From Pseudomonadota bacterium (lineage in GTDB: Bacteria > Pseudomonadota > Alphaproteobacteria > Sphingomonadales > Sphingomonadaceae), in assembly GCA_023422695.1 (NCBI GenBank), contig JAFAGN010000058.1, positions 1 to 29,864 of the forward strand: DNA of 29,864 bases, in the 5' to 3' direction. Shown piece by piece: positions 23,411 to 29,864 of this stretch. Numbering within the stretch: the stretch's first letter is position 1; every line of letters begins with the position of its first letter. A program made the position numbers and the translations under genes. The notes under the pieces are model-generated. The model was given only the letters and a program-made list of their open reading frames with translations, did not search any database and was not told the DNA's origin.

Positions 23411-24511
23411 TGTTTCATCGAATTGGCGGGAATCGGTCCTGCACCCTTTTGTGGCATGATGCTTGCCGACCATGGCGCCGACGTTATTCGGATCGACCGA
23501 CCCGGCGGCAGCGATCCGCTGGCCCAGGATCAGGGCCGCGATGTGCTGCTGCGCTCGCGGCGTTCGATCACACTTGACCTCAAGCGGCCAGAAGCGGTCG
23601 AAATCGTGGCCCGGCTGGCCGAAACGGCCGACGGTCTGATCGAGGGGTTCCGACCGGGGGTCGCCGAACGGCTTGGCCTTGGTCCCGACATGTTGCTGCG
23701 GCGCAATCCGGCGCTCGTTTATGGCCGAATGACCGGCTGGGGCCAGGATGGTCCCCTGTCCGACCAGGCGGGACACGACCTCAACTATATCTCGCTCAAC
23801 GGCTGCCTTGGGGCGCTAGGGGCGGAGGGCGAACCGCCGCCGCCACCCCTGAACCTGATCGGCGACTATGGCGGTGGCGGGATGATGCTGGCGTTCGGAT
23901 TCGTCGCGGCGCTGCTGGCAGCGCGGCAGAGCGGCGAGGGGCGCGTGATCGATTGCAGCATGGCCGAAGGCTCGGCGGCGCTGATGGCGGGCATGTGGTC
24001 GCTAACGCATAATGGCATGTGGGATCGGGGGCGTGGCCAGAATCTGCTCGACGGCGGCGCGCCCTTTTATGCCTGTTACGCCTGCGCCGACGGCGCCTTT
24101 GTCGCGATCGGCGCGATCGAGGCGCAATTTTTCGCGCGGCTGATCGATGCGCTGGGGCTTTCCGGCGATCCGCTGTTTGCGGTGCAGCACGACCAGCGCC
24201 AGTGGCCCGCGATGAAGGCAAGATTGGCAGAGATTTTTGCGTCGGCACCCCGTGCTGTCTGGACCGAAAAATTGCAGTCGCGCGACTGCTGCTACACCGA
24301 AGTGTTGACCATGGTTCAGGCGCCGACGCACGCGCACAATCGGGCGAGGGGCAGCTATCTGGAAGCCGACGGGCGGATGCAGCCGCATCCGGCGCCGCGT
24401 TTCGCGGACACCGCGGTCGTCGCGCCGACGATGTGGCGGCGCGATTCGGCGCGGAGCGACATTCTGGCCGAGATCGGGGTTGCCGACCCCGAGCGGGCGA
24501 CTGCGCAATAG
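23402..24511 (+). CDS. CaiB/BaiF-family CoA-transferase or alpha-methylacyl-CoA racemase, 5'-clipped
   Basis: This 369-residue protein belongs to the CaiB/BaiF/Amacr family: ELAGIGPAPFCGMMLADHGADVIRIDRPG at the N-terminus, YGRMTGWGQDGPL, GHDLNYISLNG, and the conserved aspartate region FVAALLAARQSGEGRVIDCSM. The GHDxNY pattern favours alpha-methylacyl-CoA racemase, which epimerises 2-methyl-branched acyl-CoAs (steroid side chains, branched fatty acids). An in-frame TGA at 23396-23398 blocks any upstream start, leaving GTG at 23402. The usual first 6-9 residues (MGPLxGIRV type) are missing and are replaced by VRSC, so the gene has probably been fused to the kinase remnant. No good Shine-Dalgarno is seen. 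The first strand of the fold may still form, so activity is uncertain. Confidence 0.82.
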   Translation: MRSCFIELAGIGPAPFCGMMLADHGADVIRIDRPGGSDPLAQDQGRDVLLRSRRSITLDLKRPEAVEIVARLAETADGLIEGFRPGVAERLGLGPDMLLRRNPALVYGRMTGWGQDGPLSDQAGHDLNYISLNGCLGALGAEGEPPPPPLNLIGDYGGGGMMLAFGFVAALLAARQSGEGRVIDCSMAEGSAALMAGMWSLTHNGMWDRGRGQNLLDGGAPFYACYACADGAFVAIGAIEAQFFARLIDALGLSGDPLFAVQHDQRQWPAMKARLAEIFASAPRAVWTEKLQSRDCCYTEVLTMVQAPTHAHNRARGSYLEADGRMQPHPAPRFADTAVVAPTMWRRDSARSDILAEIGVADPERATAQ

Positions 24512-24571
24512 CAATCTTGAGCGAAAATGACGGGCGCCAGTCAAGGCGCCGTCGCATGATTGGAGAGAGTA

Positions 24572-26242
24572 ATGACGACGACGAACGCCGATACAAGCGT
24601 GGCCACCCGAAATCACGGCGATCAACCGGCGCTGGATTATGACGCGATTGTCATTGGTGCCGGGTTCGCCGGGCTGGCCCTCATCCATTACCTCCGCGAG
24701 ATCGGACGGAAGGTCCGCGTGTTCGACCGCGCATCGGATATCGGCGGGACCTGGACCTGGAACCGTTACCCGGGCGCGGCAACCGACAGCGAAAGCTATT
24801 ATTACTGCCTGACCTTCTCGCCCGAACTGTTGCAGGAATGGTCCTGGTCGAAACGCTATCCGGGCCGCGAGGAAACCCAGAATTATATGCGCTTCGTCGC
24901 CGACAAGTGCGACATGTGGCCGCATATCCAGTTCAACACCGAAATTGTCGAAGCCGAATATGTGGAATCGCGCGGCTGCTGGCGGGTCAAGACCGGCGAC
25001 GGCGACGTCTATACCTGCAAATATTTTATCAGCGGGATGGGGATGATCTCCGAACCGATGATTCCGAACATCCCCGGCATGGACCGTTTCCAGGGGCCGA
25101 TCTTCCATTCCTCGCGCTGGCCGCATGAAGGGCTCGATTACGCGGGAAAGAAGGTTGGCATCATCGGCGCGGGGGCAACCACCGTCCAGATGCTGCCCGT
25201 CGTCGCGGAAACCGCGGGCAGCGTGACGGTGTTTCAGCGCACCCCCAATTATGTCCTGCCCGCGATGCAAAAGGCGATGACCCCCGAGTGGGAGAAGGAG
25301 ATCAAGGACAACTACCCGGCGATCGTGGCCAAGTGCCGCAACCATGTCTTTGGCATGGCCTTCGACAGTCCGGTCGGACGCAACGTCATCGACACGCCGC
25401 CGGAGGAGCGGCAGCGCATTTTCGAGGAAAATTGGACCGGCAGTTTTCGCTGGGTGTTCGAAACCTTCGACGACCTGCTTGCCAGCCCCGAAGCCAACCG
25501 CATCGCCGGCGACTTTATCGCTGCCAAGATGCGCGAACGGGTCAACGACCCCGCGCTGGCCGACCTGCTGACCCCCAGCTTCGACGATTATCCGCTGTTC
25601 GCCAAGCGTCCGCCGCTCGACCATGGCTATTTTGAAGCCTTCAACCGCGACAATGTCCATCTGGTCGACATCAAGAAACGCGAACCGCTGGTCGAGATCA
25701 CCGAGACGGGCGTGCGGACGACGCTCAACGATTATGAATTCGACATCATCGTGCTGGCGACGGGTTTCAAGGCCTATACCGGGGCGCTCGAAGCGTTTCC
25801 GATCCGCGGCGAGGGCGGGCAGACGCTGCGCGACAAGTGGCAGGTGCAATCATCGTCGATCATGGGGGTATGCGTCGCCGGCTTTCCCAACATGTTCGTC
25901 GTCACCGGCCCGCAGGCACCATTTGCCAATCTGCCGACGTCGATCGAGCAGAATGCGATCTGGATCTCGCGCTGCATCGCGAAGATGGAGCGCGAGGGGC
26001 TGGATGTTTTCGAGCCGCGCGAAGAGGCTGAGCGCGAATGGACCGCGGCCACGGCGAACATTCACGGTCAAACGCTGATGGCCGAAGGCGACAAGGTCAA
26101 TTCATGGATGATGGGCGCCAATCGCGACGACAAGGGTGCGCGCGTGCTGATCTATTTCGGCGGCGCCAATCTCTATTATGACGCGCTCGATCAGTCGGCT
26201 GCCGAAGGATTTCCCGAACTGGCGTTCAAGACGCTTTCATAG
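24572..26242 (+). CDS. Baeyer-Villiger-type flavin monooxygenase
   Basis: The ATG at 24572 follows GGAGAG with good spacing and gives 556 residues. An FAD-binding Rossmann motif GAGFAG (29-34), the family stretch GGTWTWNRYPGAATDSES, the Baeyer-Villiger fingerprint F173-x-G175-xxx-H179-xxx-W183-P184, and the NADPH Rossmann motif GIIGAGATT (196-204) are all intact. Such type I enzymes insert oxygen next to a ketone, giving esters or lactones from cyclic, aromatic or steroid ketones, using NADPH and O2. It begins 60 bp after the racemase-type gene on the same strand, which suggests a shared catabolic role, though the substrate cannot be read from sequence. Confidence 0.93.
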   Translation: MTTTNADTSVATRNHGDQPALDYDAIVIGAGFAGLALIHYLREIGRKVRVFDRASDIGGTWTWNRYPGAATDSESYYYCLTFSPELLQEWSWSKRYPGREETQNYMRFVADKCDMWPHIQFNTEIVEAEYVESRGCWRVKTGDGDVYTCKYFISGMGMISEPMIPNIPGMDRFQGPIFHSSRWPHEGLDYAGKKVGIIGAGATTVQMLPVVAETAGSVTVFQRTPNYVLPAMQKAMTPEWEKEIKDNYPAIVAKCRNHVFGMAFDSPVGRNVIDTPPEERQRIFEENWTGSFRWVFETFDDLLASPEANRIAGDFIAAKMRERVNDPALADLLTPSFDDYPLFAKRPPLDHGYFEAFNRDNVHLVDIKKREPLVEITETGVRTTLNDYEFDIIVLATGFKAYTGALEAFPIRGEGGQTLRDKWQVQSSSIMGVCVAGFPNMFVVTGPQAPFANLPTSIEQNAIWISRCIAKMEREGLDVFEPREEAEREWTAATANIHGQTLMAEGDKVNSWMMGANRDDKGARVLIYFGGANLYYDALDQSAAEGFPELAFKTLS

Positions 26243-26296
26243 GCGGCGTCTCGGCACGGCGCGCCAGAGCTACGGTGAGTGCCCAGACAGTTGTGC

Positions 26297-26328
26297 AAAA
26301 GGGCTCCGCCGAACCGTCGGCGGAGCCC
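26297..26328 (-). terminator. Rho-independent terminator of the HU gene
   Basis: A perfect 12-bp stem (GGGCTCCGCCGA at 26301-26312 with TCGGCGGAGCCC at 26317-26328) encloses a four-base loop. On the minus strand it is followed by TTTT (complement of 26297-26300), 13 bp past the HU stop. It may also slow plus-strand read-through from the monooxygenase gene, but there is no T-tract in that direction. Confidence 0.85.
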
Positions 26329-26341
26329 TCTGCAATCACGA

Positions 26342-26617
26342 TCAGCCGTTCAGGCGATCCTTGACGGCCTTGGCCGGACCAAAGGTCAGCTTCTTGGCGG
26401 CCTTGATCTGGATCGTCGCGCCGGTCGACGGGTTGCGGCCTTCGCGGGCCGGGGTTGCCTTGACCTTGAACTTGCCAAAGCCGTTGACCGAAACTTCGTC
26501 GCCCTTGGCGGCGGCATCGGCAATCGCGGCGAAGACGGCGTCGACGGCCTTGCGCCCGTCGGCTTTGCTCAGGTCCAGCGACGCGGCGACGGCGTCCGAC
26601 AGTTCGGCGTGATTCAT
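26342..26617 (-). CDS. HU-family DNA-binding protein
   Basis: This 91-residue nucleoid protein (the HU core is about 90 residues) bends DNA non-specifically as a dimer. Recognisable are the N-terminal dimerisation helices (AELSDAVAASLDLSKADGRKAV), the VNGFGKFKVK strand and the GRNPSTGATIQI arm, which normally intercalates into DNA with its proline, followed by KKLTFGPAKAVKDRLNG. The start at 26617 is supported by AGGAGA upstream; a longer in-frame start at 26692 adds 25 residues unlike the family. A strong terminator follows. It appears to be a single-gene unit. Confidence 0.95.
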   Translation of the reverse strand: MNHAELSDAVAASLDLSKADGRKAVDAVFAAIADAAAKGDEVSVNGFGKFKVKATPAREGRNPSTGATIQIKAAKKLTFGPAKAVKDRLNG

Positions 26618-26662
26618 AAATTCTCTCCTGGTCTCGACCGGGCGATTCCCGATCAATGCGCT

Positions 26663-26692
26663 GCCATAGCCGCATGATACGGCGTTCGCCAA
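26663..26692 (-). promoter_or_regulatory. Possible HU promoter
   Basis: On the minus strand TTGGCG (26687-26692) and TATGGC (26663-26668) are 18 bp apart, about 46 bp upstream of the HU start. The match is modest. The 114-bp gap between the end of cobU and the HU start holds no other feature that I can see. Confidence 0.35.
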
Positions 26693-26731
26693 GTCCCGGT
26701 TTTACGGGCGGTCGATGCGCGAATCAGCGCG

Positions 26732-27262
26732 TTACGGAGCGATGGTGCGCGCCTTGAGCGTCAGCGGCAGCCCCGCGGTGAGCAGCACGACCTCGGTCGC
26801 GGTCGCTGCAACCGTCTGATTGAGCCGTCCGGCGGCGTCGCCGAAACGCCGCGCCAGCGCATTGGCGGGCACGATGCCCAGCCCGACCTCGTTGGACACG
26901 AGGATGATATGACCGGAGAACCGGTTGATTGCATGGGATAATTCACGCTCGGCCCGATCGATGTCGGCGTCGGCGAGCATCAGGTTCGACAGCCACAGCG
27001 TCAGACAATCGACCAGCACCACCGCGTCGGGGGCGGTCAGCGCGTCGAGCGCGGACGGCAGGTCGCGCGGCGCCTCGACGGTGGACCAGCGTGTATCGCG
27101 ATCGGCCTGATGCCGCGCGATGCGCTCGCGCATTTCATCGTCGAACGCTTCGGCGGTTGCGACAAAATGATGGCGGCCCGCCAGCATTTCGGCGCGCGCC
27201 TGCGCATAACGGCTCTTGCCCGACCGCGCGCCGCCGAGCACGAACAGACGGGTGCCGGTCAA
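26732..27262 (-). CDS. cobU: Adenosylcobinamide kinase/guanylyltransferase
   Basis: The 176-residue enzyme (CobU in enterics, CobP in aerobic-pathway nomenclature) phosphorylates adenosylcobinamide and transfers GMP to it in nucleotide-loop assembly. The P-loop GGARSGKSR (10-18) and the conserved region ATAEAFDDEMRERIARHQADR with H51, at the position of the guanylylated histidine, are clear. The start codon is TTG at 27262 (rare), overlapping the cobQ stop as TTGA, so translation is coupled; no ATG or GTG occurs just upstream in frame. It is the last visible gene of the cob operon. Confidence 0.93.
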   Translation of the reverse strand: MTGTRLFVLGGARSGKSRYAQARAEMLAGRHHFVATAEAFDDEMRERIARHQADRDTRWSTVEAPRDLPSALDALTAPDAVVLVDCLTLWLSNLMLADADIDRAERELSHAINRFSGHIILVSNEVGLGIVPANALARRFGDAAGRLNQTVAATATEVVLLTAGLPLTLKARTIAP

Positions 27263-28716
27263 GCTCGCACCCCGGCGAGCGCCAGCAAGCCGTCGAGGTC
27301 GACATGCACCGCGAGCTCGGCGGCGATCGCGTCGAGCGCGGCGTCGACGTCGGCGGCATAGTCGCCGCCGCCGCCCGCTACGCCGATACGGGCGAGCAGC
27401 GCGCGGCGCAGATCGGCGGAGGCAAACAGGCCGTGCAGGTACGAGCCGATCACCCGCCCGTCATGACTGACCGCGCCGTCGCTGATGCCGCCCGCGAGCG
27501 TTGCAAAGGGATGCGCCGTACCGGGGCCGCGCGTTTCGCCCATGTGCATTTCATACCCTTCCACGGCCGCGCCCAGCGCCGACCCGGCGACATGGCGCAG
27601 CGTCTTGGCGGGCGACAACGTCGTTTCCACATCGAGCAGCCCCAGTCCGTCGACCGCCGCGGCCGTCCCTTCGATTCCCAGCGGATCGGCAATCCGCCGC
27701 CCGAGCATCTGATAGCCGCCGCACAGCCCGACGATCATCCCGCCGCGCCGATGATGCGCCCTGATGTCGATGTCCCACCCCTCGACGCGCAGCGCCTTGA
27801 GGTCGGCGATTGTCGCCTTCGATCCGGGCAGCACGACGATCGCCGCTTCGGCGGGGATCGGCCGCCCGGGTGGGGCCATCACCACTTCGACCCCGGGCTC
27901 CAGCTTGAACGGGTCGAGATCGTCGAAATTGGAAATGCGCGGCAGGATCGGGCAGGCGATCATCCGCCGCCCCTCGCGCGGATCGGCGGGGCATTCGAGG
28001 ATCACGGCATCCTCGCTCGGCAATCGCGCCGCCGCGCTCAGCCACGGAACGACCCCGAACCCCGGCCAGCCGCTGCGCCGCTCAATCTCGCGATAGCCGT
28101 CGTCGAACAGCGCCGGATCGCCGCGAAACTTGTTGATCAGGAAGCCGCGGATCATCGCGGCATCGTCGGGGTCGATCACCGTGCGGGTGCCGACGACCGC
28201 CGCGATCACCCCGCCGCGATCGATATCGCCGACCAGCACCACGGGGACGTTTGCGGCGCGGGCAAAGCCCATATTGGCGATGTCGCCGGCGCGCAGGTTG
28301 ATCTCGGCGGGCGACCCCGCCCCTTCGACCACCACGATGTCGCATTGCGCGCGCAGCCGGTCATAGCTTTGCAAAACTTCGGTCAGCAGCGCGCCGCGCG
28401 CTTCGCGAAAATTGCCGCTGCCCAGCGTCCCGCGCACCCGGCCATGAACGATCAGCTGCGACGTGCGATCGGCTTGCGGCTTCAGCAGCACCGGGTTCAT
28501 GTCGCTGTGCGGCGGCGTGCGGCACGCGATTGCTTGCAGTGCCTGCGCGCGCCCGATCTCGCCGCCGTCGATCGTCACCGCGGCATTGTTCGACATATTC
28601 TGCGGCTTGAACGGGCGAACGGTCAGCCCGCGATTGGCAAAGGCGCGGCACAGTCCCGCGACCAGCACCGATTTGCCGACGTCGGAGCCGGTCCCCTGAA
28701 GCATCAACGCAGCCAT
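27259..28716 (-). CDS. cobQ: Cobyric acid synthase
   Basis: CobQ/CbiP (485 residues from the ATG at 28716) amidates four carboxyl groups of adenosylcobyrinic diamide using glutamine and ATP. Visible are the N-terminal P-loop-like LQGTGSDVGKSVLVAG, the KPQNMSNNAA and GRAQ motifs, VVVEGAGSPAEINL, and the C-terminal glutamine amidotransferase domain with its nucleophile cysteine in GLCGGYQMLG and the late histidine in SYLHGLF. An ATG at 28752 would extend it through the end of cobD; the 28716 start is preferred, with AGGAG upstream, and still overlaps cobD by 13 bp. Confidence 0.96.
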   Translation of the reverse strand: MAALMLQGTGSDVGKSVLVAGLCRAFANRGLTVRPFKPQNMSNNAAVTIDGGEIGRAQALQAIACRTPPHSDMNPVLLKPQADRTSQLIVHGRVRGTLGSGNFREARGALLTEVLQSYDRLRAQCDIVVVEGAGSPAEINLRAGDIANMGFARAANVPVVLVGDIDRGGVIAAVVGTRTVIDPDDAAMIRGFLINKFRGDPALFDDGYREIERRSGWPGFGVVPWLSAAARLPSEDAVILECPADPREGRRMIACPILPRISNFDDLDPFKLEPGVEVVMAPPGRPIPAEAAIVVLPGSKATIADLKALRVEGWDIDIRAHHRRGGMIVGLCGGYQMLGRRIADPLGIEGTAAAVDGLGLLDVETTLSPAKTLRHVAGSALGAAVEGYEMHMGETRGPGTAHPFATLAGGISDGAVSHDGRVIGSYLHGLFASADLRRALLARIGVAGGGGDYAADVDAALDAIAAELAVHVDLDGLLALAGVRA

Positions 28717-29642
28717 AGGGTCACTCCTGCGATCAACCATAGCATCAGGCAAGCGCGCAGATAGAGCGTCAGCGCCCGGTCGATATCACCGGCATCGGCG
28801 TCGCACCGACCATCGCCGATCCACGGCTTGTCATGCATCACCCCGTCATAGGCGATCGGTCCCGCCAGTCGCAGCCCCAGCGCCCCCGCCATCGCCGCTT
28901 CCGGCCAGCCAGCGTTGGGCGAGGCATGGTTCCCCGCGTCGCGGCACAGGATGCGCCATCCGCCGTGCCCGGTGAGGCAGATCAGGGCGCCCGACAGCCG
29001 CGCCGGGATCCAATTGGCCAGATCGTCGCTGCGCGCCGCCGCCCACCCGAACGCGCGCCAGCGATCTTCGCGGTGGCCGATCAGGCTGTCGGCGGTGTTG
29101 ATCGCCTTATACGCCCAGATCCCGGGCAGGCCGAGCAGGAGCAGCCAGAACAACGGCGCCGCCACCCCGTCGCAAAAGCTCTCGGCCAGGCTTTCGATCG
29201 CGGCGCGGGCGACCCCCGCTTCGCCCAGCGCGCCGGTATCGCGGCCGACGACCCTGCCGACGGCGCCGCGCGCGGCGGGCAGGTCGCCGCGGTCCAGCTT
29301 GTCCGCCACCGCACGGACATGGTCGAACAAGCTGCGCTGGGCGAGCGCGGGCCATGCCAGCACTGCAACGCCGACCCAGCCCCATCCATCAAACGATGCG
29401 AACAACCAGGTCTGCATCGCCCACGCCGGACCAGCGGCGACGAGCACCAGCAACAGCAGGGTGAGTGCGCCAAGCGCGTGGCGCCTTCGATCGCTCCGTT
29501 CGAGGCGATTCCATCGCGTCTCACAGGCAGCGATGATCCCTGCGAACAGCCCGACCGGATGACCGATGCGGCGATAGAGCGCCGCGGGCCAGCCGAACGC
29601 GGCGTCGAGCGCGAGCGCAGTGAGAACGACGGGCTCAGCCAT
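28704..29642 (-). CDS. cobD: Adenosylcobinamide-phosphate synthase, integral membrane
   Basis: CobD/CbiB (312 residues from the ATG at 29642, MAEPVVLTALALDAAFGWPAALYRRIGHPVG) joins the aminopropanol arm to cobyric acid. Family hallmarks include VGRDTGALGEAGVARAAIESLAESFCDGVAAPLFW and YKAINTADSLIGHR, plus several membrane helices. The ATG overlaps the cobC stop (ATGGCTGA), a coupling arrangement. An upstream start at 29675 lies within cobC and is unlikely. Confidence 0.95.
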   Translation of the reverse strand: MAEPVVLTALALDAAFGWPAALYRRIGHPVGLFAGIIAACETRWNRLERSDRRRHALGALTLLLLVLVAAGPAWAMQTWLFASFDGWGWVGVAVLAWPALAQRSLFDHVRAVADKLDRGDLPAARGAVGRVVGRDTGALGEAGVARAAIESLAESFCDGVAAPLFWLLLLGLPGIWAYKAINTADSLIGHREDRWRAFGWAAARSDDLANWIPARLSGALICLTGHGGWRILCRDAGNHASPNAGWPEAAMAGALGLRLAGPIAYDGVMHDKPWIGDGRCDADAGDIDRALTLYLRACLMLWLIAGVTLWLR

Positions 29643-29864
29643 CGGCCAGCGCCGCGTCGAGTCGCGCGAGCGCATGGACGTCGGCGGGCAGACCGATGCG
29701 CAGCCAGCGTGGCTGCGCGGCGAAGGGACGGGTCAGGATCGCGCGCCGCGCCAGCCGCTCGAACAGCGTGCGCGCGTCCTCGACCGCGATCAGGCGGAAC
29801 AGCGGGCAGGCGCCGATGGGCTGATGCCCATGGCGGATCAGAACAGCGTCGAGCGCAGCCGCGT
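29635..29864 (-). CDS. cobC: Threonine-phosphate decarboxylase CobC, C-terminal part
   Basis: The gene runs off the right edge, so only the last 75 or so residues are seen, ending in LARLDAALADG and TGA. The stretch LIRHGHQPIGACPLFRLI, followed by LFERLARRAILTRPF and WLRIGLPAD, is typical of the C-terminal small domain of the class I PLP-dependent CobC enzymes, which make (R)-1-aminopropan-2-ol phosphate from threonine phosphate. Position directly before cobD supports the call. The catalytic lysine lies outside the window. Confidence 0.85.
   Translation of the reverse strand, partial: AAALDAVLIRHGHQPIGACPLFRLIAVEDARTLFERLARRAILTRPFAAQPRWLRIGLPADVHALARLDAALADG

Noticed and set aside
21892..24511. 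An intact prophage or integrative element with a second tRNA-derived attachment site
   Set aside because: No repeat of the tRNA 3' end longer than 8 bases was found to the right, and there are no structural, replication or excision genes.
28717..29864. A cobalamin riboswitch controlling the cob genes
   Set aside because: The operon start lies beyond the right edge and no B12-box-like sequence was seen among these overlapping genes.
1..29864. A CRISPR array
   Set aside because: No regularly spaced direct repeats were seen by eye and no cas genes are present.

Overview
The window looks like chromosomal DNA from a high-GC alphaproteobacterium, most likely a sphingomonad close to Sphingopyxis. 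This rests on the GC-rich codon use, an alphaproteobacterial-type Rel/Spo protein with an N-terminus MLRQYELVERV, a short PutA with a divergent Lrp-type regulator, and a palindromic intergenic element of a kind I associate with sphingomonads. No 16S rRNA is present, so the genus is an inference.

Layout: (1) 1-53 is a low-complexity poly-C/poly-G end with a hairpin. (2) 72-2591, minus strand: HxlR-type regulator, LytS/AlgZ-type sensor kinase and LytTR response regulator, all in one direction. (3) 2856-4949, plus strand: bifunctional (p)ppGpp synthetase/hydrolase, separated by a 136-bp inverted-repeat element from (4) 5166-14863, minus strand: four genes spaced 1-4 bp apart. They encode a five-haem-motif cytochrome, a lipoprotein with two GlcG/HbpS domains, an outer-membrane beta-barrel, and a 1442-residue ten-haem cytochrome fused to an LVIVD beta-propeller. 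NADP-type glutamate dehydrogenase lies just upstream on the same strand. (5) 16433-18087, plus strand: a CcmI/CycH-like TPR protein and an unknown exported protein. (6) 18093-21769: putA and its divergent Lrp-family regulator. (7) 21818-24511: tRNA-Gly(CCC), a tyrosine recombinase abutting it, scrambled remnants of a Ser/Thr kinase-TPR gene, and a 5'-clipped CaiB/Amacr CoA-transferase. This reads as a recombination scar. (8) 24572-26242: Baeyer-Villiger-type flavin monooxygenase. (9) 26342-26617: HU protein with a clear terminator. (10) 26732-29864, minus strand: cobalamin genes cobC (partial), cobD, cobQ, cobU.

The most interesting region is the multihaem cluster at 5166-14863. It combines an inner-membrane-anchored or periplasmic multihaem cytochrome, a two-domain haem-binding-type lipoprotein, a beta-barrel and a giant ten-haem propeller protein in one tight transcription unit, with a cytochrome c maturation-type protein encoded nearby. 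It has the parts expected of an envelope-spanning electron-transfer module, but none of them looks like the standard Mtr or Geobacter conduit proteins by eye. Function is inference; the parts list is read directly from the sequence.
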